Made by a program: the position numbers and the translations under genes
DNA from: Gigaspora rosea
Lineage: Eukaryota > Glomeromycota > Glomeromycetes > Diversisporales > Gigasporaceae
Direction of reading: 5' to 3'
Assembly (NCBI GenBank): GCA_003550325.1
Contig: QKWP01001173.1
Coordinates: 95,592-159,591 of the forward strand
DNA length: 64,000 nucleotides
The notes under the pieces: model-generated
The model's database searches: none
The model's input: only the letters and a program-made list of their open reading frames with translations
Told to the model about the DNA's origin: nothing
Shown: piece by piece, positions 11,199 through 23,440 of the stretch
Position numbering within the stretch: the stretch's first letter is position 1
Layout: every line of letters begins with the position of its first letter

Positions 11199-11528
11199 AT
11201 TTAAAGCGAAGAGTCCGATAGTTCTAACAATTTATATCATTTATCGTAGCATATTTGTAACACATGCATACGCTCCGGACTATGTATCACCTATCACAAA
11301 TTAGCTGTTTGAGCAATAAATAGGGAATTTGGTGTAATGTTTCTACAAGAATAATTGTGTAAATACAGTTTCCAATTTTTATTACATCAAGCGTATTCGT
11401 ACAACTATACGAAATATATAAATAAGTTTCATCGGAGATTATTTTGAGGAGGGTCTGTTCTTGCAACGATGATGTCATGTGAGATTCCTAATGAAAATCA
11501 TACATTAAACACTTCAGAAAAATATGCT
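11199..11528. promoter_or_regulatory. divergent promoter region (inferred)
   Basis: About 330 bp between the duplicated pseudokinase start and the F-box gene; the matching original stretch is 10633-10962. Being between two head-to-head genes it should hold both promoters. No specific factor site or TATA box can be assigned with confidence. Confidence 0.4.
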
Positions 11529-14444
11529 AGAAGTTTTACGAGCATGCCAATGAGATATTGATAAATATTTTTAAATTTGTAGAATACCCCATTAACTTAG
11601 CTATCTCCTGTAAGCGGTTTTCTATTATTGCTAGAGATGACCAGGTTAGAGCAGAATGGATTATTTATAAATGTGGAAGAGCACATGCCCTATTTCATGC
11701 TATAAGGCTAGGGCCGACTTTTATTAATCTCTCAGTTGCAAAAGCTATGATTGCTAAACGTGCTATTTTATCCCGTTACATGATTCAACGACTCCTTATT
11801 AACTTTGGCAATTATGACCGGCAATTAATAGAATTAAAAATGGCTCATAATATAGTTGGACAAATGGATATGAATAGAATTAAACAACTTCAACAAAAAG
11901 CTAGAGCTCCGTGGTCTAGCGACTTAGATATTTCTGTTTTTACGTATCTACTAACTGAAGCACAACAACAATTTAAAATCGATAATCTTTGCCTAAAGGG
12001 AAATGATATGGAACTTTTTCATTTTCTATCTACAAGTCCGCATGTAATAAATCATGCGCAAGATACTTTGCGTAGGCGTGCTATTTTATCCCGTTACTAT
12101 ATTCAACGACTCCTTGTTAACTTTGACAATTATGACCGGCAATTAATAGAACTAAAAATGTCTCATAATGTGGGACATGTGGACATGAATAGAATTAAAC
12201 AACTTCAACAAAAAGTTAGAGCCTCGTGGTTTAGCGACTTAGATATTTCTACCTTTATATATCTACTAAATGAAGCACAACAGCAATTTAAAATCGATAA
12301 CCTTTGCCTAAATGGCAATGATATGGAACTTTTTCATTTTTTTTCTGCAGGTCCGCATGATATAAATCATGTACGAGATACTTTACGTAGGCGTACTAGT
12401 TTATCCCGTTACTTTATTCAACGACTCCTTATTGATTTTGGCAATTATGACTGGCAATTAATCGAATTAAAAATGGCTCATGATATAGTGGGGCAATTGG
12501 ATATGAATAGAATTAAACAATTTCAACAAAAAGCTAGAGCCCCGTGGTCTAGCGACTTAGAACTTTCTACTTTTATGTATCTACTTACTGAAGCACAACC
12601 ACCTAAAATCGACAACTTTTACCTAAAAGGTAATGATATGGAACTTTTCCACTTTCTTTCTGCAGGTCCGCATGATATAAATCATGCGCGAGATAATTTA
12701 CGTAAAAATATGAATACTATCAGAAACTTTATTTTGAACATGAAATTTATTCCGTTTCCCCCAAAGTTCAACTCTGATCACGTGCAAGTAAATTCGGAAG
12801 AATACCCGCCTAAAGATGGATACGAAAACAATCGACAGCTCAACGTTATAGCGCGTGCAACATTAATACAAAAAGATTTGATTCGTCTTTGGAAAAAAAT
12901 TGGTTACCTTGAAATTTGTGAAGATGTAAACGATCTGGTAATGCAAGGCGCAAATCTCATTCTTTTCCCACCCACATCTTCATCCGAATGGCAAAAACCA
13001 AATGTGAAAGTTATTAATAAGAGGCTTACCGAATTAATTGATCTTGGCTTTCAATTAAATTACAATGTTATCGTAGATTTTTTAAAATTATACGAGCACA
13101 GATTAGATGATATAGGTAACATATTAGTTGAATCATTTTTACATGTCAAACAAGAATCCCCTGAAACGTTCCTATATAACTATATGGTTGAAAGATTAAA
13201 ACCTCGAAGTCTATATAAGATGGATATTTGGGATTTTATTTCCAAACTCAACAATGCCGAAGTCTCAATTAATAGCAATCAAGGTTGTTCTCAAAATGCA
13301 TCTCAAAATCAAGTCTTGCCAAATAAACAAGCAATATTTTCACAACATGCAATTGATTCCTTAAATTCATCAACAATATGGCTCGAAAAGGCTATTTTTG
13401 AAGGTCATATTAATTATTATGATTACAATGAATTCATTAATCCCGAGAAAATTAATGAAGGCAGATTTGGAAATGTATATAAAGCTGAGTGGAGAGAGTG
13501 TGGAATTGCTGTTGCTCTTAAAAGCTTAAAAGCTAATAGCCCGAAGATTGTCGAAGAGGTACTGGTAAAATGATTTTAAATATTTCTAATAACAATTAAA
13601 TAATTATTTTATGCTACATACATAGCTTATAGTTCTTCGTAAGGTTTTTTTCCATCCGCACATTGTGGAATTTTATGCTGTATCCAGAAGTGAGTCATTA
13701 GGGTTTATTTATATTTACTTTATACCATTAAATGCAATTCAATAATGATTTAAATATATGATATAGATCCATCTGGAGATTACATCATGGTCTTACAGTT
13801 AGCTAAGAATGGTAACCTGGAACAGTATTTAGAAGATAATTTTTTAAAACTACAATGGGTTGATAAATTACGCATTGCTAAAGAAATTGCATTGGGTCTT
13901 GTGTTTTTACACAAGCACGATATTATTCACCGAGATCTTGTAAGTCATTACCAGAGTAATTAATATTATCCGATGTCATAAAATACTGTATAAGTGACTT
14001 GTTAATTATTTGTTATCTACCTGTACTTTACAGCATATCAAGAATATCTTGGTTCACGAAGATAGAATGCTGATTGCAGACTTTGGTCTGTCAATATATG
14101 ATACGGAAAACTTCATTGATTACGGTATATATGGCATGCCAGCATTCATTGATCCTCAAGCTTTAAAAGAGTCTTCCTATAAATTTTCAAAAAAATCTGA
14201 CATCTACGGCTTGGGAGTTATTTACTGGGAGATTTCCAGTGGTCATAGGCCGTTTAAAACCATGACAGACTTCGAAGTTATCTTTATTGTACAACAAGGA
14301 AATAGAGAAACACCCATAAAAAACACTCCGTTGAGATTTGTTAAGCTATATGAGCTATGTTGGGACGAGAACCCAGAAATCCGTCCAGAAGCAAATACTA
14401 TTCGTGAAGAGTTGGATTTGTGCATTTCTGATGGGGTTGTATAA
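11529..14444 (+). CDS. F-box-like, repeat-containing TKL protein kinase (spliced)
   Basis: Proposed exons: 11529-13566 (5' end partial), 13633-13689, 13767-13939 and 14034-14444. The frame opens after an acceptor-like CTAG with ANEILINIFKFVEYPINLAISCKRF, an F-box-like helix; no in-frame ATG precedes it, so a small upstream exon is likely. Three ~105-residue repeats follow (11759-12700), then a unique region, then the kinase. A glycine loop (EGRFGNVYKAEW), VALK lysine, HRDLHIKN and DFG are all present, so the kinase looks catalytically competent. F-box proteins usually recruit substrates to SCF ubiquitin ligases; that role is inferred. The linker WLEKAIFEGHINYYDYNEF resembles the pseudokinase N-terminus. 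Oddity: exon 1 (donor after GAA GAG) and exon 2 (TTC TTC CGT-like start) do not join in the frame that gives a normal FHPHIVEFY helix, so either an unusual splice site is used or the gene has lost one base. Confidence 0.75.
11759..12700 (+). repeat. intragenic triplication of a ~315-bp coding unit
   Basis: Units start at 11759, 12077 and 12392 (318, 315 and about 309 bp) and stay in frame. Each encodes the same pattern: RxxLSRYxIQRLL, then FxNYDxQLIELKM, IKQxQQKxRAxW, and GNDMELFHF near the end. The high similarity points to recent unequal duplication inside the gene. Confidence 0.9.
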
Positions 14445-15540
14445 TTAATAAACGAGAGAAAAGAATAATAGCGGTATTATTTTGATTATATCGCCATTCA
14501 TTGCGGTATTGATATCGTCAAAGATATTGATATTGCCAAATAAAATCTGACATGCCTTGTATATAAGTAAATTCAGCTTTAGATTGATTATTTATAATAT
14601 ATTTTTAGTGGATAAGTAATATTATTTATATCTTGTGTTTTGGGGACTCGAGGTATAATTCTATAACTTATATTTTAAATTCGTATAGATTACAAAAAGG
14701 AATTGTTTTAATAAATTTTTTTTAATTTTAAATTTTTACAAATCATATAATTATTTTAAGTGAATTGGTTTTTGACTTAAAAATATAATTGAGAAAGAGT
14801 TAGGCTTGCTTAATTTAAATATGATTTTATTAAAGCCATTTGAGATTAAAAATCAAAAATTTAAACAAAAAATCATTAATGCTAAAAAAAAAAACACACA
14901 TCAAAATTCATATGTATGTATTTAAATAATTTCACCCGGGTTAAAGTCACCCGATATATAAATTTTATTATTCTATATAATATAAATTCATGTAATATCA
15001 TTAAATCATCTATCCTAACCACTAACTAACCAATCTATATAATCTTTAGTTTGTTATAATTAGTTTGTGTAACATGTTGTAAAACACCATAGGTGCGTTT
15101 TAGTAAAACTCAAATTTTATGCCATAGTATTACTATAATTTTATATAGAGGTGGAATGCCATATTTTCTGGTATTAAAAAAAACCATAAAGCAAAAATTG
15201 AACAATACTAGTGCAACAGGTGGCACTTACGCACCACCCTCTTGTTCATTACATTTGTAGTAGCATATAGTATAAATTGAAATTATTGTAATTTTACTGT
15301 AAATAATCATGTTTTAATCCAAAAAAATGTTACAACTTAGGCCAAATTAACTTAATTTAGTGGATTACATTACTTTACCTCCTCTTCCTCGCTATTGATG
15401 CAGAAAATTTCAGAAAACCATAATATTACAAATTATTTTGGAAAATTTATATAATAAACTACTTCTCCCCAATTTTGCAAGACGGATATAATTTAAACCA
15501 AGGGTTAGCCTTACCACTTTCTGGTAACATACATTATTTA
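14445..15540. other. intergenic AT-rich DNA
   Basis: No gene is visible. A TATCG-rich patch lies just after the kinase stop, and a CACCCGGGTT word of the GC-rich palindrome class occurs near 14935. Confidence 0.5.
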
Positions 15541-15559
15541 GTTAAGGTTAGACTAAGCC

Positions 15560-16500
15560 ATTTTGCATTGAGATTATCATGAATCCTATCATATGCTACT
15601 ATAAAAGATACTGTTATAGAACTTGCAATTCTGTTAATACACAGTATTGGTTAAAGTTATATTTGTATCAGAATAATCTTGATTTCTATTGTGATTGCTA
15701 TAAAATTTTAGCTATAGAGCTTGCTATTCTCTTGATACATAGTATAAGAATAAGATTGAGTTAGTTTGCATTGTGCATTACTGTAAAAAATTCTGTTACA
15801 AACCTTTACCATGCCAGTGACCCACAGTATGTGGTTAAGGTTTAGCTAGTATGTGAATAAGGTTGAGTTAGTTTGCATTTTAAGTTATTATAAAATTCTA
15901 TTACAGATCTAACTCACTATTCCTATGACATATATTTATTTGGTTATAATTGAATTAGTTTGCATTATTAATTACTGTAAAAAATTTTGGTATGAGCTTA
16001 TTTGCTATCCAGCTAATACACAGTGGGTGGTTAATGTTGAGGTAGTTTGTATTGTAAGTTACTATAAAAAGTTTTGTTGCAGAATTGCTATTTCATTTAC
16101 ATACAGTATGAGATATAGGTTGTATTAATTTGCATTAGAATTATTATTAATTCTATTATAAGTTAATATAAAAAATTCATTACAGAACTTATTTGCTGTT
16201 TCAATAACACAGTATATGATTAAGGTTAGGTCAGAATCTTCAAGATTTCTATATGAGTTATTGTAAAAAAATTCTATTATAGAACTTGTTTGCAATTCTG
16301 TAACATATTATATAAGCTAGTTTGTATAGTAAATTACTATAAAAAATTTAGTTACAAAACTTACTCACTATTCTATTGACACACAGAATGTGATTAAGGT
16401 TAAATTAATTTTTGTTAGAATTATTGTGTTTTTTATCTTGATTTAATGTAAAAATTCTGTTGTAAAACATAGTATATAGCTAAGGTTACATTAGCATTAT
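15560..16500. repeat. diverged tandem array, part 1
   Basis: Roughly 75-110-bp units recur with the order AAAAAATTCTGTTACAGAAC, then TTACTCACTATTCCAGTGAC, ACACAGTATGTGGTTAAGG, and TTGAGTTAGTTTGCATT. Units are well diverged, so the array is old. The open frames here are by-products of the repeat. Confidence 0.8.
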
Positions 16501-17640
16501 CATTATAAGCATCCTTAATCTAGACCTCTGGTTTAGAATAGTTATTATTGACCCCCAGGGCTCAGGCAAATTAAAGTAAACCCAACTGTGATTGGTCCAA
16601 ATTCAATAGCCATTGAGTAAAAAAAATTCTAAGTTTTTTAATATTATATACTCTCTTTATACCAAACCTTTCTATAATGAACTTTGGATATACTGAACTA
16701 AAAATTTTTGAATTTTATAATAGTTTTGGTATAAAAGATTTATGGTTTCTTAAGAAGACATAGTAATTTTATATAATGAACTTTTTTTAACAGCCAGAAC
16801 TAACAGTTTGTTATACAAAGAGTTGACTTACTACTATTCACAAGTTTTTTCTTTTAGAAAAATAATCTTTTATATCAAACTTTTTATTTATTAATTTTTT
16901 TATTTAATGATTTATTGTTATTTATTACAATAAATAAATAGATGAAATTGACAAAAAAAAAGAAAAATAAATTAAAAAAAAAACTCTAACAAAACAATGT
17001 AATCTTAAAACAGCTTCACATTACTTTATTAAAATCACTCTAAAGATAATTACTAAAAATTGCCTGCAATTAATCAAATGCTAAGACTTTGTTAGTAAAA
17101 TAAATTGTCAGTAAAAAATGACAATAAACTTGCTTAAAGGATAACTTAAAGACCTATTAAAAAATATACTGAAGAACTTATTAAAAAGCAACAAAAGCAT
17201 ATAACAATACTAAATATAAAAAATAAAATTACCAAAAAGTGACAAAAAAACTATACTATCTACTATGCCACTAAAACGACAATGCAATGAAATAATATCA
17301 TATACAACTGCACCAAAAGTGGCAATACAGCAAACCTTACCTAAAAGTCAAGATACTAAAGCAACAATACTAAAAGCAGGTGGTAATACCAAAAACTACA
17401 ATATTACAAATGATAACACAAAATGACAAAATTACAATAAAGGCAACCTCAAAAGTGGTCACCAAAAATAATAAAATCAAAGCAGAAAAAAAGGAGTAAA
17501 CAAAAATCAATTTTATAATTGGTGCACAACAAACATTTCTATTAGCTAATTATCAAGGTTCATGACAAATTTTAGACTTTTGGGGTCTAGGATAAGCAGC
17601 CTAAACCTGGTTCAGGTTAAACTTTTTCTATTATTATTTC
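16500..17640. other. sequence interrupting the tandem array
   Basis: Unrelated to the flanking array. The left side has a TATAATGAAC/TTATACCAAA-rich AT block (about 16630-16900); the right side (17190-17480) is made of loose CAAAAGTGACAATACT-like words. GACCCCCAGGG on the left and TTTTGGGGTCTAGG on the right hint at inverted ends. No coding capacity is seen. It is probably an old non-autonomous insertion. Confidence 0.4.
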
Positions 17641-19470
17641 TATTAGATTTACAATAAAAATTATATTACAAAATTTACTCACAATACTGGTGATACAAAG
17701 AATATTGATAAAATAGAGTTAGCTTATATTGAAACTATAGCGAGTTACTACAGAAAGTTCTGTTATAGAACTTGTTCATTATTACAGTATGTGAGTTAGA
17801 TTATAATGATTTTTGATATATAGTTACTATAAAAAATTCTGATACAACCTTACTTGCTATTTCAATAATACACAATATGATTTAATGATGAGTTATAGTT
17901 TATATTAAAATTATTGTAATTTCTATTGTAAATTTATAAAAAATTCTAATACAAAACTTATTTGTTACCCAATAACAGACAGTATATGATTTGGTTTGCA
18001 TCATAATTGTTGCAATTTTAATTGTAAGTTACTGTAAAAATTGTATTATAGATGCAGTTAAGGTTGCATTAGTATTGGGAATATTGTGTGTTTTCTATTA
18101 TGAGTTAACTATAAAAATTCTGCTACAGAATTTATTTACTATTTTGGTAACACACAACATGTAGTTAAGGTTGATTTAGTATTGGAATTATCCCAAAAGT
18201 TACTATAAAAATTATACTATAAACTTATTATATTAGTAAAGTTAGATTGCATTGAACTATTATATTTCTATTGTAGATTACTGTAAAAAATAAAAAAGTT
18301 AAATTTGATAATATAGGAGTGCTAATAGAAAGTTGAAGACAAAGGTAAGACAGGTTTAGATGGTATAGGATAGAATTCCTATAGTAAGTGTTAAGGCTAA
18401 TTTAGTTTATATTGGAATTATAAATAGCTATAAAAAATTCTTTTATAAAACTTCTAATTTATAAACACAAAATTTAGTTTAGTTTGAATTAGAATAAATT
18501 TAGTTTAGTTTGAATTAGAATTAACATAATTTCCAATATAATTTACTATAAAAAATTGTTACAGAACTTACTCACTGTCCCAGTGACACAAGTTATATTG
18601 TTAAGGTTTAGTTAGTTTGTATTAGAATTATTATGTTTTTTATAGTGATTATGAAAAAGTTGTTACAATCTTACTCACTATTCCAGTGACATATAGTAAG
18701 TAGTTAAAGTTGAGTTGATTTGTATTAAAATTATCAAATGAATTACTATACCAAATTCTGCTATAACTTGCTATTCCAGTAGTATATAGTATATAGTTGA
18801 GCTAGTTTGCATTAAATTATTCTGATTTCTATCATAAGTTGCTGCAAAAAAATTGTTAGAGACTTACATTTCAGTAACACAAAGTATGTGGTTAATGTGG
18901 GTTAGTATGCATTGGAATTATGTAATTTTTTTTATGAATTGCTGCAAAAAATTTTGCTATCAAACTTTACTCATTATTTTAGTAATATTCAGTATGTGGT
19001 AAGTTAGTTTGTATTGGAATTATGGTGATTTCTTTAATAAGGTAATATAAAAAAATTTTTACAGAATTTACTCCCAATTCTGGTGATTCACAGTATGCAA
19101 TAGAATTATCATTATTTCTATTATGAGTTATTGTAAAAAATCCTGTTGCAGAACTTCCCAATGACACACAGTATGAAGTTGAGTTAGTTTGTATTGTCAT
19201 ATAACTTACTTTCTATTTTGACAATACACAGTATTAATTTAGGTTGTGTTAGTTTTTATTAGAATTATTGTAATTTTTATTGTGAGTCTATAAAAAATTC
19301 TGTTACAGAACTTATTTCATTGTAAATACTGCATGTGGTTATGTTTAATTTGTAATGGGAATACATGATTTCTATTGCAAGTTACTGTTAAAAATTTTGT
19401 GTAGTCAATATTGAATTAATTTGCATTGAAATTATCATGATGAGTTACTGTAAAAAATTGGTACTCACAA
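17641..19470. repeat. diverged tandem array, part 2
   Basis: The same unit as at 15560-16500 continues (AAAAATTCTGTTACAGAAC, then CACACAGTATGTGGTTAAGG, then TTAGTTTGCATTGGAATTAT), for well over a dozen units with ~75-120-bp spacing. No genes. Confidence 0.8.
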
Positions 19471-19479
19471 TTCAGACAA

Positions 19480-20163
19480 ATAAGTGTCAGAAAAAAAATG
19501 GTAGAAAAAGAAATGATATGGACCCATAGGCATGTACATATACATGCATACGTGCAGTTCGTAAAAATAGATTTTGACTAATTGCACTGTTTTTCAAAAA
19601 AGGTTATTAAGATAAATTTACCAAGTATACAGTATTACATAAGGTAGCTGCACAATGTTATCGCGCAAAACTAGGAATGGAAACTTAGTTTAATACTTAA
19701 TTTATACATAATATCCAGAAAATTTTTTATAAAGATATGCTAATAAAAATCTGCTTTTTTTATTGCCTAAGTTAATATAATATGATTTAAATTATATTTT
19801 AAAATGATAATTAGCAGTATTAAAAAAAAAGAAAAAATGTGTTTGTCACCGGCGGTGACAGTAAACAGATTAGGGTTAGGGTTAGATTTAGAGTTAAAAG
19901 AAGGTTTATTATATAATAAAACATCTTAAAAAGCATTTTTAGCTAGAAAAAATATTGGTTTTATAGGCACAATTTTAAGTTATTGCGATTTGTAATTTTT
20001 TGAATTTTTTGTCATGCCTAATCTAGCAATTTGATTGGCTCAGAACTGTAACCACAGTTACAAATAGATTCGCCCTTAGATAAAACTAAAAAAGCTAGAG
20101 TGGGATAAACTCAATATAGTTTATCGAACATTAGTATAAGCTTTATTAGTTAATTATCAAAAT
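19480..20163. other. spacer with palindrome and telomere-like tract
   Basis: No gene. TGTCACCGGCGGTGACA at about 19848 is a perfect 17-bp palindrome, followed within 10 bp by TTAGGGTTAGGGTTAG (19870). This pairing resembles the GGTGATCATCACC-ended element at 25213. Confidence 0.5.
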
Positions 20164-20571
20164 CATATCTAATATAAAAGTTTAATATTTAAAATTTATA
20201 TATAGATATCAGTTTTTATTTGTCTATAATTTATTGTGGATTTCAAATAGATGTACTGTGCAGCCTTAATGGCTCGGTAAAGATCAATAAGATGTCTTTA
20301 TAAACCAAGTTATAGAACTATTTCTTAAAAAAAATTTTTTTAAACTATTATTTTAAAAAGGAATTGATCAGTTTTTTTTTATTTAAACAAAAAATATAGT
20401 TCTATAACTTTGTTTGTAAAGACATAATATTGGTCCGTACACTATTTTTTTCTAAACTGAGCCATTAAGGCTGCGCATCTAATTGAAATCTGCAAAAGAT
20501 TATGGTCAAAAATAACAATTGAGATCTATATAAAAATTTAAATAATAAACTTTTATATTTACATAGGATAT
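20164..20571. mobile_element. foldback element with arms of about 170 bp
   Basis: The left arm contains CAGCCTTAATGGCTC, ATGTCTTTATAAACCAAG and TTATAGAACTA; the right arm has all of these reversed. The arms occupy most of the element and the loop is about 40 bp. It ends about a dozen bases before the LTR at 20584. Confidence 0.75.
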
Positions 20572-20583
20572 CAACCACCCCAA

Positions 20584-21186
20584 TGTTACGTGCCGTAACG
20601 TATTAATTAAATAATTATTGCGGTTGCAGACCAACAATAATGGTAGTGTCAAAGGGTAAAAGTGTCTTCAGAATTAGGTGCAGTATACCCGTGATTGAGA
20701 ATCGAAATACAAGAAATCTAAAGAGAGAAAACCAAGAACTAAGAATTAGTTAAAATATTATTAAACATAGTCATCATTTTTATAATCACATAGTACTTAT
20801 AATCATAAGCCTTTTAGTTTTAGTGATTCTACAGTGATTTTACCGTGATTCTTTCATGATGAGAGATCAGTGATTCTACCGTGATTCTTTCATGATGCGA
20901 GATCAGTGATTCTACTGTGATTCTTACGTGATGAAAGATCGATTTATTTCCTAAGCTTCTTAAATATTAGTTTAGTAAAAATTAGAAAAACTCTGTAAAT
21001 TCCCTCTTGTAAAGAATTTTATATCCTACAGGATTCCAATATTTCTATAACTAAATTACCTTTAATAAATTCTCTTAATAAATTAATACCAAATCACCAA
21101 CGTCACGTCTCTGGCGAGTTGCCTTATCACCTAATTTCTATATTTTACGTATATAAATTAATAAATATACGATTCTCCCTGTAACA
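20584..21186 (+). mobile_element. LTR fossil, 603 bp (TGTTACG...CTGTAACA)
   Basis: The ends form a short inverted repeat (TGTTAC/GTAACA) with TG...CA termini. At about 20821-20950 three ~37-bp tandem units (AGTGATTCTACCGTGATTC type) sit where LTR enhancers usually lie. GTGGTAAGTGGCTC right after the end could be a primer-binding site. No partner LTR is seen in the window. Family undetermined. Confidence 0.5.
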
Positions 21187-21939
21187 GTGGTAAGTGGCTC
21201 ATTAAGAACCAAGCTATACATAAATCGATATTTGTCTGGAAACATGCATAAACAGGTAAATCTGAAAACGAATTAGGGAAAAGTGATCTACATATATGCG
21301 GAAAACCAAATACAAAATAGGAAAAATCGACTCACATATTGGAAGCCCCATGTGCAAATTAAGAAAAAATTGACCCACATATATGTACTGTACGTACAAT
21401 AGAAAAGCCCATATGCAAGTAGTTATGTTACGCCATATATAAAAAACTGGTTTATAGAAATTAGTCTGCCAATAAATACATAAATAAAGTAATCATATGA
21501 CGTTTTAAAAAGGAATATCCAATCAAAAGCACAGATTTGTACAGAAACAACTTACACCATGCACTCTGTTCCTGGTAATAGTATATAGAAAAAAATAATG
21601 CAAGGAATGAGGGCAGTGCTAAATTTGCAAGTTGACGAATGATGGAATGATCTACGGGTTGATGAGTTGAACAGAAAAATGAAAATTGTATATGTAATAT
21701 GTATATATGTATAATTAAATTATAATTATGTTATATTATAGATTTAATAAATAAATGCAAAAATGAATATGACAGTGCTAAATATGCGAGTTGACAATGA
21801 TAGGATTATGTTGATGATGAGTAACAAATTTGATCTACAGGTTGAATGATAAAATGAAAAATTGTAGTATTAGATCTATGGGTTGAATGATGAAATGAAA
21901 AATTGTAGTATTAAATAGGGGATCTATAGCAGAAGACGG
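21187..21939. other. non-coding DNA after the LTR
   Basis: No recognisable gag or pol. There are several ACATATATG words and a near-duplicate phrase (ATGAAAAATTGTAGTATTA) at 21850-21915. It may be remains of the internal region of the LTR element. Confidence 0.35.
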
Positions 21940-22870
21940 TATTACTATCGGATGGGAGAGTATCAGACAACTGCTGGTATAGTCTTAGGATAGTAAACTG
22001 GATTTTATCCACGGGAGGTAGGTATAAGTGTATGAACTATTAACAGGGAAGTCTAGACAAGAACGAAATACTTTGGCGTAAAAGAAATTGAGTAAGAAAT
22101 ATTATTTATAAGGTTGGGTGATAATTATGTGATAGCGAGTGGTGTGTGTGATTATTTATGGACGGTATTAATGTATTAAGTGAATTGATGTATCAATGTA
22201 AGGCTTAAATGTATCAATAATTCAATTAATAAATATAACGATCAAACTAAGGATTCAATTTAAATCTATCAAACAATAAAATCAGTAAATTAAATAAATG
22301 ATGTATTATATTAATATACAGTTATCAATATCAATTTAAGGATTCAATAAACAATTCAATTAGCATAGTTTAATGCTAACAAGCAGTGTTGAGAATTCGA
22401 CAATACAAGAATAAAGATTTATAAGTTGCCTTCAGCTTTGAAATGCCTACTAACTTATAATTTAGATTTTATTAAGCAGAGCGAAGTCTGAAGAAACTTT
22501 ATTAAGGCAAAACCTTCGACTATAAATACATAATCGATACATATAAATAAATTGTACTAGTCTATTGTAGGAGTATCATTATCCCGATAATCTCATCTAA
22601 TGCATTCATAATTTGACATGGCAATAATTCTTGGATCAATCATATGGCTTTCTAAATGCCACAAACAAAACGATAATAATTGAATGCTTCAATTTTATTC
22701 AATTCTTCTATGAACTTTAATTACTCACTCCCTTTGTACAAGGAGCGATTTGGTAATATTTAAATGCTTTATGTTCGTTCGTTCCTGAACGAAGCAATAA
22801 TATTATATACATAATAGTTCTATGTATTTAGAAGATTACGTAATGAAAGACCTAAAAGATGATTCATCAT
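21940..22870 (+). mobile_element. diverged LTR-like fossil related to the element at 58162
   Basis: The opening TATTACTATCGGATGGGAG, with AGTATCAGAC and GGATAGTAAAC soon after, parallels the LTR at 60256. Further along, GAGCGAAGTCTGAAG and CCTACTAACTTATAA parallel 58280 and 58910. It is much more diverged than the pair at 58162-60930, so it is older. The end is approximate. Confidence 0.45.
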
Positions 22871-23206
22871 ATGATTATGTAAAACTGGGGTTCACGTTAT
22901 CCATCTATGCGAGGTGATATAAAATATAAATAAGGAAAATAGATATAATATAGTAGTATTACAAATAAAGAAAGATAATCAAAAAGAAACGTAGTATGAG
23001 AGTACAGTTAAAAGAAGGTTTAAGGGTAATCGATCAGAAGGTCAATCGGAGCATGGGTAAAAAAATTCTTAATTTGCAGGGGTAACAACAGCTTCGTGTT
23101 AACCCATCAAAATTTGAGATTTTATATAATGGTTTTTTCTGATAAATGGTTACAAAAACTTCTGCTATTAAGTGATATGAAGAATAACAAACAAACATTC
23201 AAATAA

Positions 23207-23440
23207 AATGGTTTTTTGGCCTCTATATGAGATAAATGAATAATAAATATTAAAAAAACAGCTACGCCAAGCTGTAAAAGGAAGCAATATCACTAGTTGT
23301 TAAAGCGTTTGTGTATTTTCGGGTATAAAGGAATGGTTTGCCACTGAACGATGGTGGTAAGAGTGTGTTTAGAAGCAATTTTCAGGAAAACTACCTTTTT
23401 AACTTACTTTCAGCTAATAACTAAACATTTAGATATTAAA
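23207..23440 (+). repeat. direct repeat, copy 1
   Basis: GGTTTTTTGGCCTCTATATG begins a ~225-bp segment repeated at 23634 with only a few percent difference. No coding capacity is recognised. Confidence 0.85.

Larger units (their letters stand above)
11057..11622. repeat. 566-bp tandem duplication, copy 2
   Basis: Second copy of the unit at 10491-11056. It supplies the 5' end and upstream region of the intact F-box kinase gene, and on the minus strand a truncated duplicate of pseudokinase exon 1. Confidence 0.95.

Noticed and set aside
11558-11560. TTG as start of the F-box kinase
   Set aside because: The F-box-like sequence continues upstream in the same frame to an acceptor-like CTAG, so this is not the start.
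15560-19470. CRISPR-like spaced repeats
   Set aside because: Units are diverged, lack constant direct repeats and unique spacers, and the genome is eukaryotic.
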